A stretch of 64,000 bases of DNA from Calothrix parasitica NIES-267 (lineage in GTDB: Bacteria; Cyanobacteriota; Cyanobacteriia; Cyanobacteriales; Nostocaceae): positions 3,760,047 through 3,824,046 of the forward strand of contig NZ_AP018227.1 of assembly GCF_002368095.1 (NCBI RefSeq), read 5' to 3'. Positions 47,042-56,611 of the stretch are shown here, piece by piece. Under the pieces are notes generated by a model. That model ran no database searches. It was not told the origin of the DNA and saw only the letters and a program-made list of their open reading frames with translations. The stretch's first letter is position 1, and every line of letters begins with the position of its first letter. The position numbers and the translations under genes are program-made.

Positions 47042-49105
47042 TTATTTCTTAAATTCTTCTGCTAAATCTTCACGTCCTATTGCAATTAATGCATCTTCTA
47101 ACTCGTGAAGTCTATTTCTTTGCTCTAACCACTCCCATACACGTCGCGCTTCTTTACCTTTTTCAAAAGTTTCACGCTCATGTAACTTAATATCAAAGTA
47201 ATCCGCCAAATCTTCCCAATCTCGAACAAGCCTATTGCAAATAGTTATTTTTAGTTTTCCAGAGTAATGTATTGGTACTGTAGTAATTGTTGTTATACGA
47301 TTTTCATGGATTGAATTCTCAGATTTTGAATTACTTTCAGATAATGTTTCTTCACTACTAACATAATTGCTGTGTAAATCTACTTTCAACTTGCTTTTAA
47401 AAGGTGCTGTTCTTAATAGCCCTATCACAAATGATGCTGCTGTTTCGGCTGCATATTCTTGCCAGTCATCATTTTTGGAACCATCAGCCCAGTCACACAT
47501 TCCTTTGACAAGCAAAATTCCAGGCATAAAATCACTTTCATAAGCAGCAAGTGCAGCACCTGCTGCTTCCATCTCAATTCCAACAAGTTGTGACCAATCA
47601 CTTTTTAACTCATCTCTTAAATTTTGGTCAGCAATAACGGTGTTTCCAGATGCAATAGCCCCAAAATGCACATCAGGATTAATTCTTCCTGTTGTACCAT
47701 CAGGACGTTGAGCTTTTATACTGAAAATCCAATTTTGGAGAGGTAAGTTTTTTGCTGCTTCTAGCATAATCCTTGCAGGACGATATACTTCATATCTTCG
47801 CTGAGTTTGTGGATTATCTTGCTCTATCCGAACTTGCTTGTTTAATCCATAATTTATAATTTGTTCGCCTACAATAATGTCACCTAAATATCTACTATTT
47901 TCTTTAGGTACTCCTCCTGCAATTCCAGCCAAAATTATCTGAGATGGATTAAATTCTGTTATGGCTCTTTGAGTTGCATTTCCAGCTCTATCGCTACCCA
48001 TACCATGCAAGCACAAAATAATAACTTGATAAGTAATTTCTGATTTACTTGTCCTAATAGAAGCTTTATGAAAAGTTCGACCAGAAGATTTTATTATTTG
48101 AGGAGATTCTAAATACTTTAGAATAGCATCTCGCTCTTTTGATAAAGCTGTGATTATAACAACATCAGTTTTGTTCTCAATAAGTTGATTTTGTGAATCA
48201 CTAACTGTTGCTATTGCCGAATAAATGGCATTTGATTCTATTGAATGGTTATTATCAATAGGTTCTAATTCTTTAATAGCGTCTTGATGTGAACTAGCTT
48301 TAATATTTTTAATATCAAGGGATTGAGGTCTTTCCTGTCTAAAATTATAAATAGGAGCAGAAGATTGATTAGAATCTGCCTGAGCTAAATAACGCTTTAG
48401 ATACTCTAAAAAATCTTCAACTGAAGCATCTGTTGAATTGTATCTCTTTATAGCTTTTCTGATTGGGTTGATAATACTTGAATAAAGATTATTTACATAT
48501 TCTCGTCTGTATTCATAATTTTCAAGCTCACATGAATAATGAGCTTGCCAGTGTGGTAATTCTCTAAAGCTGCTTGGATTGGCAATGGGTATATCAATTA
48601 TTCGTAGTTGTCTTATTTGTAAAGCTACCTCTTGCCAAATTTTTATATAAATTTCATTATCATCTTCTACTTTAGATTTTTTAGTGGCAACATCAATCAT
48701 AATATTTTTAATAGCCTCAAGATTTTTTAAGAATTTGTCAACTTGAGAAATATCAAAATTAAATGAATTATTGTTTAATTTCAGATTTAAATCATATAAA
48801 TAATTTTCAACCTTATAAATTATATCCGAGTAAAGTTCATAAACATATTTTTTACGTGCTTGTGTATTCAGACCATTATCATCATAAAAATCATGCCACT
48901 TCTTAAGCGTTTCAAATGTGTTAACATTGTTAACATTCAAATTATCTTCATTCAGAAAATCAATCGTTATATCTATTTCTTGGTAAATCTCTTGATAGTA
49001 TTCTTCTTCATCCCAAACATTTGATTGATTAGTGGCAATATCAATCATTATTGATTTTATTTTTTCAATTCTGTCTAGAAATTCTTTGATTTTTTCAGGT
49101 TTCAT
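47042..49105 (-). CDS. Nucleoside phosphorylase-like effector with death-like adaptor domain
   Basis: The 687-residue protein has three parts. Residues about 8-105 and 124-219 are a duplicated module (FLDRIEKIKSIMIDIATNQS and FLKNLEAIKNIMIDVATKKS). Residues 314-570 are an MTAN/PNP-type nucleoside phosphorylase: DVVIITALSKERDAI, ILAGIAGGV, the ribose-binding GIEMEAAG (M512, E513) and the catalytic Asp in GMCDWADGSKNDDWQEYAA (D538). Residues about 618-687 resemble a bacterial death-like, effector-associated domain (ITICNRLVRDWEDLADYFDI). PNP domains of this KND type occur in immune proteins, and some act as ATP nucleosidases. An abortive-infection role is inferred. Confidence 0.85.
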   Translation of the reverse strand: MKPEKIKEFLDRIEKIKSIMIDIATNQSNVWDEEEYYQEIYQEIDITIDFLNEDNLNVNNVNTFETLKKWHDFYDDNGLNTQARKKYVYELYSDIIYKVENYLYDLNLKLNNNSFNFDISQVDKFLKNLEAIKNIMIDVATKKSKVEDDNEIYIKIWQEVALQIRQLRIIDIPIANPSSFRELPHWQAHYSCELENYEYRREYVNNLYSSIINPIRKAIKRYNSTDASVEDFLEYLKRYLAQADSNQSSAPIYNFRQERPQSLDIKNIKASSHQDAIKELEPIDNNHSIESNAIYSAIATVSDSQNQLIENKTDVVIITALSKERDAILKYLESPQIIKSSGRTFHKASIRTSKSEITYQVIILCLHGMGSDRAGNATQRAITEFNPSQIILAGIAGGVPKENSRYLGDIIVGEQIINYGLNKQVRIEQDNPQTQRRYEVYRPARIMLEAAKNLPLQNWIFSIKAQRPDGTTGRINPDVHFGAIASGNTVIADQNLRDELKSDWSQLVGIEMEAAGAALAAYESDFMPGILLVKGMCDWADGSKNDDWQEYAAETAASFVIGLLRTAPFKSKLKVDLHSNYVSSEETLSESNSKSENSIHENRITTITTVPIHYSGKLKITICNRLVRDWEDLADYFDIKLHERETFEKGKEARRVWEWLEQRNRLHELEDALIAIGREDLAEEFKK

Positions 49106-49163
49106 GAATTATCTTGAAATCTATGACTACAAAGACTATGGGTAACTATCTAGAGAAATATAT

Positions 49164-52100
49164 TTATTTCTGAACTTCTAGCTGCTTTAGCAGTTCGAGA
49201 AGCAAGTTTATTTGTACTTCTCGATTGTGATACCACTCCTTTGACCAAATTCGATGAATCTGCCAATTCATTTTCTCCAAAACCATTCTTCGCAAACGGT
49301 CGCGATCGCGTGCTGTAGAATATTTATTATAAGTAAATCCATCACACTCTATACCTAATATAAATTCATTGATTTGCTGTTTGTTTTTGACTGCTAAATC
49401 AATCGGATAACTGGAAGCACCTAAAGATGTTTCTACTTCGTATCCTTCTTTTTGGAGAGCGTATGCAATATCTTGTACTAGAAGTGAATTAGAACTAGAA
49501 ATAAGAGAATTTGTTTCTTCAGTTTTTTCTCTTTCAACCTGCTGAATATACTCGAAATACTCTTTAAAACAAATTACACCCTCGCTATAAACTCCAGACA
49601 GCATATCAGGTGTAATTGATGCCACTAATATAAGTTTGTGTTTTGCGCGGGTTATTGCGACATTTAATCTTCTTTCCCCTCCTTGCGAATTAATAGGACC
49701 AAATTTCCTTTCAAATTTTCCTTCTTTATCTCTTCCATATCCAAAGCTAAGAATAATTACATCCGCTTCATCACCTTGCACATTTTCTAAGTTTTTGACG
49801 AAAAATTTCTCAGAGTCATCCCGACAAAACTCTGCTAATTCATCATTATCTTGACTTAATTCTTCAATTTTTTTCTGGATAGCACTTGCTTGCTTTTTGC
49901 TGAATGCAATTATACCAAGACTAAGATTTATATTCTGCTGAACATGACATAGAGCAAGTTCTGTTACTTTCTCAATTTCCTTTATGTTCTGACCTTTTTT
50001 ACACTGAGAAAATTTTGTGATAGTATCTTCGTGAATTTTAGAATTAAAACATCTTAATTCAGTACTGTTATCGTAAATGTATTGCAACCAGTAATAATAA
50101 AATTTTTTTTCAAAAATAGTAGACCAAACACTTGGAGAAGCATCACTTTCCTTGATTTTATCTAAGAAAGACTCCAATCCCATTCTCTCAAGTTGGTTAA
50201 GATTTTTCTGGTAATCTAACCATTCTCTAAATAAATCTAACTCGTTAGCAGCTGTTTCGAGAAAATTTTCTATTTCATCAATAGGAATATTCTGAAAATA
50301 ACTATTAGAACCGTTAATTATCTTTTCCGGATAATCAAAAAAATCTCGCAATATATTAAATTCATTATTAATCTCTGTCAAGTGCTTTTGCCAATTTAAT
50401 TTCTCTAGAGTATTTTTTAATTCACGTCTACTATTTTCTGAAGAAATTAATTCCGATATGCTTTTTTTGCTTAATTTATATTGTAGTAATTCATCAAACC
50501 ATACAAGTGCTAATTTTATGCTAAATAAATCTGGCTTGTCCCCAATAAAGAAATTCTCAAAAGCTATCCGAGGTCGATAACTATCATCAGTGAACTTATA
50601 ATCAATTCTCTGAAGTCTTACAGCTTTTTCTAAATCATTTATGATTTGTTCATCAGAACAAAATTTTTTTGACTTCCTATATTCTAATATTTTGCGTTTA
50701 TCTTCCCAATATTTGTAACTAAACCAACTAAAAATATTCCACTGCTTGCATATTGATAGGACTGCTTGTAAATTTTGGCTAAAAAATGAACTGTCATATT
50801 TACTTACTAGATAATTATAGTATTCTTGTTGCAAATTAAAATCATTTTCTAATTCAGATAATCGCTGCCATAATAGCTTAATATTAGGATTGGATATCCA
50901 GAATTTTGGTACTTTAGGAATATCGATAAACCCAGTTGTTTGCACAAAAACATCTTCAAACTCACCTTTTTCTCTAACACGACCTTTATCTAAAGGAAAA
51001 TTGGCGATATGATATCCAGCATTAAAGATAAAATCTAACTCTTCTAATGTTTGAGGTGTTTGTTTATTAATTAATACAGCTAATTTATTGCCAGTTTCTC
51101 TAACTAACTTAATATGCTGTGATAATTTATCAATACCTTCGTATATTTCTTCACGTTTTTGGGAATTAAGAGTTGTAAGATTACTTTGCTGCCATACTGT
51201 TTTCTGCTGGCATTTTATAAAAGGATAATATTGAACAAGCTTATCTATTAGCTTTTTAGCTTGAACTAACTGAATGTAAGACCATTTATGAATATTACGA
51301 AAAGTAAATCTAACATCATGATTACATTCCCTTTGAAGTTTCAGAAGTTCACCATAAAGCTCAAATGCAGATTTTTCTATCGGTTTCCATTTTTTATGTA
51401 AAATTTTAGAATGTTTATTTAATATTTCCCTGCTACTAGTTAATTCATAAAATATATAATTTAAGTCAAATTCTTCGCAAATATGTTCGTAATCTTTTCT
51501 ATAATTTTTTAGATATTTAGCGAAATTACTTTTTTTAGCTATATCTTTATTAGAAAAATTGATAATAGCTTCTTCCAAGCCAGATTTATCCAGCCTATCA
51601 AAAACTACTTGTAGCGCAACTGGCTTTTCTGCAACAACAAGAACTTTCTTGTTTTGACCAATTAATTCCGCAATTAGATTGACTATAGTTTGACTTTTTC
51701 CCGTGCCAGGAGGACCCTGTACTATAAAGCTCATTCCTGATATTGCAGCTTCAATAACTTGTTGCTGGCTTGAATCAGCTTCAAGAATTTGTAATACCGA
51801 GCTAGGAAGTATACAGTCGTCTAAATTTTCTACCGGAATTATCTCAGGAGTACTTAACTCGTATGGTTCTCTATTATTTGCTAATCCTAGTAAAATAGAG
51901 TTATTTATCCTATCATCTTTTTGTTGTTCCAGATATTCTAAATCTTTTATCATCGAAACTTTTTTTCTGTCGAACAAACCAAGATATATGTTTTCTTCAA
52001 TCTCCCAATTATTATCATTTATGCGTTTACTAATATCTTCATTTTGACTTATCCTATCTAAAAGCTTTTGATAATCTAAATCTTTGTTGATATCAATTTC

Positions 52101-52598
52101 TTCGTTTAATATAATTCCATAGTCGTATTTTAGTTTCAAATTTAAAGCTGGATTTATAAAAATAGATTCATCGGTTGATAAAAGTTCATATTCTTTTTTC
52201 CTTGAAGGTTTATTTAATTCAACTGGTACAAGTATGATAGGAGATATTATTTCATCTCGTGGTTTATCTTTGAAGTTCCACTTAAGAGTGCCAAGTGCAA
52301 GAAACAAAACCTTTACACCCTTCTGTTCAAAAATATCCCTCGCGCCCTTATAAAGCTCTGTTAAATTATTATTTATTGTACGATTATCTATATCATCATC
52401 TACTAAATTATTTAGGGGAATTGGCTGTTCTCCAATTACTAATTTCTCAAATATCTCCGCTGCTGCTATCGGAATTTCAGTAGTAGATTTTTTCTCTTTC
52501 TGAAAGTGCAATAGGCGATTACGCTTTCCAAGTTCAGCAAGATCCTTCTTCCATTGTGTAATCTTCTCCTGAAGTTTTGGATCTATTGCTTTATTCAT
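49164..52598 (-). CDS. DUF4011 / SF1 helicase / Vsr-nuclease protein, motif II region missing
   Basis: The 1144-residue protein starts with a DUF4011-like domain (LGKRNRLLHF, LALGTLKWNF, ISPIILVPVEL). Walker A is GPPGTGKSQT (295-304). A long helical insert runs to about 860. Motifs V and VI are ENVQGDEADVIILSFGYG and GGERRLNVAITRAK (about 939-987). The C-terminal nuclease has D1067, E1084, IECDG and ARDRDRLRRMVL (Vsr/MTES_1575 type). No DEASQ-like motif II, SKQLPP or WHYRS block exists between residues 305 and 935. The likely junction is near residue 866 (base about 50000). Such proteins are linked to phage defence. Without motif II this copy may bind but not burn ATP. Confidence 0.85.
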   Translation of the reverse strand: MNKAIDPKLQEKITQWKKDLAELGKRNRLLHFQKEKKSTTEIPIAAAEIFEKLVIGEQPIPLNNLVDDDIDNRTINNNLTELYKGARDIFEQKGVKVLFLALGTLKWNFKDKPRDEIISPIILVPVELNKPSRKKEYELLSTDESIFINPALNLKLKYDYGIILNEEIDINKDLDYQKLLDRISQNEDISKRINDNNWEIEENIYLGLFDRKKVSMIKDLEYLEQQKDDRINNSILLGLANNREPYELSTPEIIPVENLDDCILPSSVLQILEADSSQQQVIEAAISGMSFIVQGPPGTGKSQTIVNLIAELIGQNKKVLVVAEKPVALQVVFDRLDKSGLEEAIINFSNKDIAKKSNFAKYLKNYRKDYEHICEEFDLNYIFYELTSSREILNKHSKILHKKWKPIEKSAFELYGELLKLQRECNHDVRFTFRNIHKWSYIQLVQAKKLIDKLVQYYPFIKCQQKTVWQQSNLTTLNSQKREEIYEGIDKLSQHIKLVRETGNKLAVLINKQTPQTLEELDFIFNAGYHIANFPLDKGRVREKGEFEDVFVQTTGFIDIPKVPKFWISNPNIKLLWQRLSELENDFNLQQEYYNYLVSKYDSSFFSQNLQAVLSICKQWNIFSWFSYKYWEDKRKILEYRKSKKFCSDEQIINDLEKAVRLQRIDYKFTDDSYRPRIAFENFFIGDKPDLFSIKLALVWFDELLQYKLSKKSISELISSENSRRELKNTLEKLNWQKHLTEINNEFNILRDFFDYPEKIINGSNSYFQNIPIDEIENFLETAANELDLFREWLDYQKNLNQLERMGLESFLDKIKESDASPSVWSTIFEKKFYYYWLQYIYDNSTELRCFNSKIHEDTITKFSQCKKGQNIKEIEKVTELALCHVQQNINLSLGIIAFSKKQASAIQKKIEELSQDNDELAEFCRDDSEKFFVKNLENVQGDEADVIILSFGYGRDKEGKFERKFGPINSQGGERRLNVAITRAKHKLILVASITPDMLSGVYSEGVICFKEYFEYIQQVEREKTEETNSLISSSNSLLVQDIAYALQKEGYEVETSLGASSYPIDLAVKNKQQINEFILGIECDGFTYNKYSTARDRDRLRRMVLEKMNWQIHRIWSKEWYHNREVQINLLLELLKQLEVQK

Positions 52599-52791
52599 CT
52601 ACACCCTCTTAAAAACTTGACAAGATAAGCTTTTATCGATTGGCTAATATAATTTGATTGAGTATTACCTTAGCCAAACATCAATCTATACCTTAGTCAA
52701 ATTTAGCATAAGTATATTCATGCATGTTTGAATATTTTTTTGAAAAAGTTATTTTTCTACAGAAGACGTTGCAATGCAACGTCTAATAAAC
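52599..52791. other. Island border between the helicase gene and purQ
   Basis: This AT-rich spacer should hold the promoter of the conflict island. A short dyad, AGACGTTGCAATGCAACGTCT (52763-52783), lies near the purQ stop and could end the purQ transcript. No att-like direct repeat was recognised. Confidence 0.5.
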
Positions 52792-53466
52792 CTAAACCCC
52801 CACCAAAACACTCTCCAACAACCCACTAAACAACTTCAACCCATCAGTATTACCCAACATTGCATCAGAAGCTCTCTCCGGATGCGGCATCATTCCCAAC
52901 ACATTACCGTCGCGATTGCAAATACCTGCAATATCTCTTAACGAACCGTTCGGATTTTCACCTTCGTAGCGAAATACAATTTGATTATTATCTTCCAACT
53001 CACCTAAAGTCTTATCATCTGCATAAAATTTACCTTCACCATGAGCCACAGGTAAAATTATTTGTTCGCAGCTTTGATAACCCTGCGTCCAAGGTAAATT
53101 ATTTCGCTCAACCTTCAGCGGTACCCTGTCGCAGATAAAATGTAAATCTCGATTTCTAATCAACGCACCGGGTAACAGTCCTGACTCAGTTAATACTTGA
53201 AAACCATTGCAGATACCCAAGACAAATTTACCTTGACGTGCATGTTCTATCACAGAAGACATCACCGGGGAAAATCTTGCAATAGCACCACAACGAAGAT
53301 AATCTCCATAGCTAAAACCACCGGGGAGAATTACTACATCAATATCAGAAATATCAGTATCTTGATGCCAAACCATCCGAGTTGGTTGCTCAAGAATATC
53401 TCGCGTCACGTAAGCAACATCGCGATCGCAATTAGAACCGGGGAAAACAATAACGCCGAATTTCAT
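52792..53466 (-). CDS. purQ: FGAM synthase glutaminase subunit
   Basis: The 224-residue protein is a class I glutamine amidotransferase. It begins [15 protein letters not shown] and has [19 protein letters not shown], the nucleophile Cys in [10 protein letters not shown] (C86) and the His-Glu of the triad in MMPHPERA. It supplies ammonia to PurL for FGAM synthesis in the purine pathway. purS lies 129 bases upstream on the same strand, with a repeat tract between them. PurL is not in the window. Confidence 0.96.
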   Translation of the reverse strand: MKFGVIVFPGSNCDRDVAYVTRDILEQPTRMVWHQDTDISDIDVVILPGGFSYGDYLRCGAIARFSPVMSSVIEHARQGKFVLGICNGFQVLTESGLLPGALIRNRDLHFICDRVPLKVERNNLPWTQGYQSCEQIILPVAHGEGKFYADDKTLGELEDNNQIVFRYEGENPNGSLRDIAGICNRDGNVLGMMPHPERASDAMLGNTDGLKLFSGLLESVLVGV

Positions 53467-53590
53467 TGTCAGGTCAAAGGTTAAAGGTTAAAGGTTAAAG
53501 GGGGGAGGGGGAAGAGGGGGAAGAGGGGGGAGATGGGGAGAAATTTAAATTACTAACTCCTAACTCCTAACTCCTAACTCCTAACTCATA
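53467..53590. repeat. Repeat mosaic between purQ and purS
   Basis: AAAGGTTA units (53470-53500), GGGGGAAGA/GGGGAGAT units (53500-53540) and TAACTCC units (53548-53590) follow each other, up to the purS stop. Confidence 0.85.
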
Positions 53591-53595
53591 ACTGT

Positions 53596-53874
53596 TCAAA
53601 CTGCTCCAATCACAGATTCCACTTCAGTTAAATCAAAGCGGTAATTTTCAATTACGGGATTTGCTAACATTTGGTCGCATATTTTATCTAAATCTTGACG
53701 GGCTGAATTCTCGGAATCAGCGGTAATCATCAACTCAATATATTTTCCGATTCTTACCTGTTCGACATTGTTGTATTCCATCTGCTTTAACCCGGATTGT
53801 ACAGCGACACCTGCTGGGTCTAAAACAGAGGGACGAAGAGTTACAAAAATTTTAGCTTGATATTTAATTGGCAC
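53596..53874 (-). CDS. purS: FGAM synthase subunit PurS
   Basis: The start is GTG at 53874. The 92-residue product reads KYQAKIFVTLRPSVLDPAGVAVQSGLKQMEYNNVEQVRIGKYIEL and ends with NPVIENYRFDLTEVE, the PurS family. It forms the bridge between PurQ and PurL in the three-part FGAM synthase. The gene is upstream of purQ, as in many bacteria, and is divergent from the Fur-family regulator at 54020. Confidence 0.94.
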   Translation of the reverse strand: MPIKYQAKIFVTLRPSVLDPAGVAVQSGLKQMEYNNVEQVRIGKYIELMITADSENSARQDLDKICDQMLANPVIENYRFDLTEVESVIGAV

Positions 53875-54019
53875 TTAATCTTACCCAATGCTGCTCTGGG
53901 TATACTATATCTTTCTACGGTTACTAAATAAAAATTATATTGTCAAATGATTGAAGTAGATTAAAAGTAGAAGTGGTAATAAAAATTATTTATCGCAGTT
54001 ATTTAAATAGTTATTGTTT

Positions 54020-54412
54020 ATGAAACCTATACGTACCCGCAGTCAAGAGCGGATTTTAAATTTGCTCAAATCCATTAAACAAGGCATTTCCGCTCAAAAT
54101 CTATATGTGAAACTGCGTAATAGCAATCAAAGTATGGGTTTAGCAACAGTTTATCGCTCGTTGGAAGCCTTAAAACTTGAAGGATTAGTCCAGGTAAGAA
54201 CTTTAACTAACGGTGAAGCGCTGTATAGCTTAGTGCAGCAAGACAAGCATCATTTAACCTGCTTGCAATGCGGTCGGTCAATTCCTATCGAGCAATGTCC
54301 GGTTCACCAACTAGAAACCGAATTAGAAACCAATCAAAATTTTAAAATCTTTTACCATACCTTAGAATTCTTCGGCTTATGCGATAAATGTCACGCGGAA
54401 CAAGCTTGTTAA
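54020..54412 (+). CDS. zur: Fur-family regulator, Zur/FurB-like
   Basis: The ATG at 54020 gives 130 residues. It has the Fur winged helix (RTRSQERILNLLKSIKQGISAQNLYVKLRNSNQSMGLATVYRSLEALKLEGLVQV) and the metal-binding half with HHLTCLQCGRSIPIEQCPVH and FFGLCDKCH, two CxxC pairs for structural zinc. The short N-terminus and the CPVH block recall FurB/Zur of Anabaena more than FurA or PerR, but this is from memory. Zur represses zinc uptake and backup genes when zinc is ample. The gene is divergent from purS. Confidence 0.85.
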   Translation: MKPIRTRSQERILNLLKSIKQGISAQNLYVKLRNSNQSMGLATVYRSLEALKLEGLVQVRTLTNGEALYSLVQQDKHHLTCLQCGRSIPIEQCPVHQLETELETNQNFKIFYHTLEFFGLCDKCHAEQAC

Positions 54413-54693
54413 TTTTGGGAATTGGGGATTGGGGATTGCGGAAATTGCAGTCTTGGGGTCTCCCCAAGTAGAGCAAATTTCCAACACAGGGGATTGGTAA
54501 TTGGTAATTGGGGATTGGTATTATTCAATCTCCCCATCTCCCCATCTCCCCCTACGGGTTGCGCCACTCCCCTCAACCGAGGGAACCTCGGCACGGGGGT
54601 GGCTTACCATCTCCCCATCTCCCCCATCTCCCCCATCTCCCCATCTCTCCCTCTCCCCATCTCCTTGTCCCCTTATCTCCCCATCCCTTCAAC
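54413..54693. repeat. Repeat mosaic with a GC-rich element shared with 61 kb
   Basis: ATTGGGGATTGG units come first, then a TCTTGGGGTCTCCCC element (about 54450-54470), then CCCCATCT units, then a GC-rich element with ACTCCCCTCAACCGAGGGAACC (54565-54586 region) and more CCCCATCT units to the stop of the SPFH gene. The GC-rich parts recur inverted at about 60970-61130. Confidence 0.85.
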
Positions 54694-55689
54694 CTAACCG
54701 CGTTGCTGGTGGTTGTTAATTTCTCCAAGCATGGGATTATCAGCTTGAGTTTCGGAAACAATGGAACGTATACCTTCAAGAGTTCCGGGAATTGTCCGGG
54801 GGTCCATAAACATGACTTTTGCGCTTTCGCTTTGTCCGATGGCTGAACCCATGTCTAGGTAACCTAAAGCTAAGAGTACTTCTAATGCTTGTTGAGCTTT
54901 GGGATTTTCTTTCATTTTTTGAGCGAGAATGTCTGATGATTGAGCAATAGCGTGGGCTTTAAGTATTTGCTGTTCGCGTTCTGCTTGGGCTTTGAGTACG
55001 GTAGCTTCTTTTTGTGCTTCTGCTTGTAAAACTACGGCTTTTTGATTGGCTTGTGCTTCTAATACTTGCGCTTCTGCTCGACCTCTAGAACTGTTAACTG
55101 CTGATTCTCTTTCCCCCTCAGATGTTAAAATAGCTGCCCGCTTGCGTCTTTCTGCGGACATCTGTAATTCCATTGAATCCTGTACTGCTTTGGAAGGAAT
55201 AATATCGCGCAATTCTACACGAGTGACCTTCACACCCCAAGGGTCTGTTGCAATATCCAAGTCTCGTAATAAGGTTTCGTTGACTTCGGTACGAGCGGTA
55301 AAGGTTTGGTCGAGTTCTAATTGTCCCATTTCGGAACGAATTTGAGTCAATACCAAATTCACCATTGCTGCTTGGAGATTTTCTACTTTGTAGTAAGCTT
55401 TCTCCATATCAACAATTCGCCAATAAACTACAGCGTCAACTTCAATGGCTACGTTATCGCGGGTAATACACTTTTGTGGGGGAATATCGATAACTTTTTC
55501 TCGATTAGTTTCGCGGAAAACGACTCTATCGAAGAAAGGAATCATAAAGTTAAGTCCGGGTTCTAACTTTGTGTTGTAGCTTCCCAATCTTTCTACTAAA
55601 GCTTCGTTTCCTTGATTGATAATTTTCACGGAACCGGCTAAAGCAGAACCACCTAGAGCTAGGGATATTAGTAAAAATAATTGTTCCAT
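54694..55689 (-). CDS. SPFH/stomatin-like membrane protein
   Basis: The 331-residue protein starts with one membrane segment ([16 protein letters not shown]) and has the SPFH domain: [74 protein letters not shown] long Ala/Glu/Gln-rich coiled coil follows ([20 protein letters not shown]...). It resembles paraslipin/QmcA-type proteins that form microdomain scaffolds and hold membrane proteases. It follows the NfeD gene on the same strand, the standard SPFH-NfeD pair. Confidence 0.92.
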   Translation of the reverse strand: MEQLFLLISLALGGSALAGSVKIINQGNEALVERLGSYNTKLEPGLNFMIPFFDRVVFRETNREKVIDIPPQKCITRDNVAIEVDAVVYWRIVDMEKAYYKVENLQAAMVNLVLTQIRSEMGQLELDQTFTARTEVNETLLRDLDIATDPWGVKVTRVELRDIIPSKAVQDSMELQMSAERRKRAAILTSEGERESAVNSSRGRAEAQVLEAQANQKAVVLQAEAQKEATVLKAQAEREQQILKAHAIAQSSDILAQKMKENPKAQQALEVLLALGYLDMGSAIGQSESAKVMFMDPRTIPGTLEGIRSIVSETQADNPMLGEINNHQQRG

Positions 55690-55803
55690 TGTCTTTTTAT
55701 TTTCTCCGAATTTTTTCTTGAATATTTTTCAAAGATGAAAATTAAACACCAACCTCAAACATGAAAATTAAACACCAGCGTCAAATACTGGAATCAACGA
55801 TAA

Positions 55804-56235
55804 CTAAGAGTGCAAAATGTTTTCAGGCATCACAATCAAGGTTGTACCTTCGCGTCTAACTACGTAAACTCTTTGGTATGGAGCAATAAAAGCGTGTTCG
55901 TCATCACATCGCGCTCGCCAAGAATTTCCTTCGTATAAAACCCGTCCTGTTCTACCGGCTGGTATTTCAGTTATCGTTTCCCCTAAAACTGCATCCCTAA
56001 TTTTAGATTTACGTCGTGGTGGTGAAATATATTTACGGGTAAGCACTATTAATGACCCCGAAAGCAACAACCAACACAGTGCTTGCAGCCATAAAGGTAT
56101 TCCTAATGTGAAAGACAATAGCGCGACTATAAAAGCGCTAAGGCCCATCATAAAAGCGACAAAAGCAGTCGGGATAAATAATTCCGACAAACAAAAACAG
56201 GCTCCGACTATCAGCCATATTATGGTAATGGTCAT
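55804..56235 (-). CDS. NfeD-like membrane protein
   Basis: The 143-residue protein has three hydrophobic segments (about 2-20, 23-45, 48-66) and a C-terminal OB-fold of the NfeD type (LGETITEIPAGRTGRVLYEGNSWRARCDDEHAFIAPYQRVYVVRREGTTLIV). It is the short form without the ClpP-like protease part. It precedes the SPFH gene by 114 bases on the same strand; NfeD partners are thought to help place stomatin-like proteins. The OB-fold probably faces the cytoplasm. Confidence 0.9.
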   Translation of the reverse strand: MTITIIWLIVGACFCLSELFIPTAFVAFMMGLSAFIVALLSFTLGIPLWLQALCWLLLSGSLIVLTRKYISPPRRKSKIRDAVLGETITEIPAGRTGRVLYEGNSWRARCDDEHAFIAPYQRVYVVRREGTTLIVMPENILHS

Positions 56236-56611
56236 ATCTCATCCTAAAATCTACATTCAGGATAAATTGATTCTCAGTTACTAGTACAAAAAAGGCTCAA
56301 TTATCAAGTATGCAAGTAAAACAATATTAACTACAAGCTTTCTAAACTACTTCAAAAGCCAAGATTTTATTAAGCTTCGCGGTACTAAATTTGAATACAC
56401 ATCCAAATACATATTTAAATACACTTGCTAATCTCAAATTTTCTAAAAACAAAAAAATAAAATTGTTCTTTTTACGGTAAATTTTGATTACTTCTAATAA
56501 CAAATTTTGGTTAAAAGGATACCCACTTAGTCTAGTCGAAGCTTAAACTCTTTGGCTGCAAATTGTCACTGAAATTTACGTCTTAATTCTATTGAATGGA
56601 ATTTATACCTG
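56236..56611. other. Divergent intergenic region nfeD / PP2C
   Basis: It is AT-rich with promoter potential in both directions. No gene, RNA or repeat tract is recognised. Confidence 0.5.

Noticed and set aside
54409-54846. Overlapping frames of 60-112 codons with Pro/Ser-rich products
   Set aside because: They are translations of the CCCCATCT repeat mosaic and of the antisense strand of the SPFH gene.
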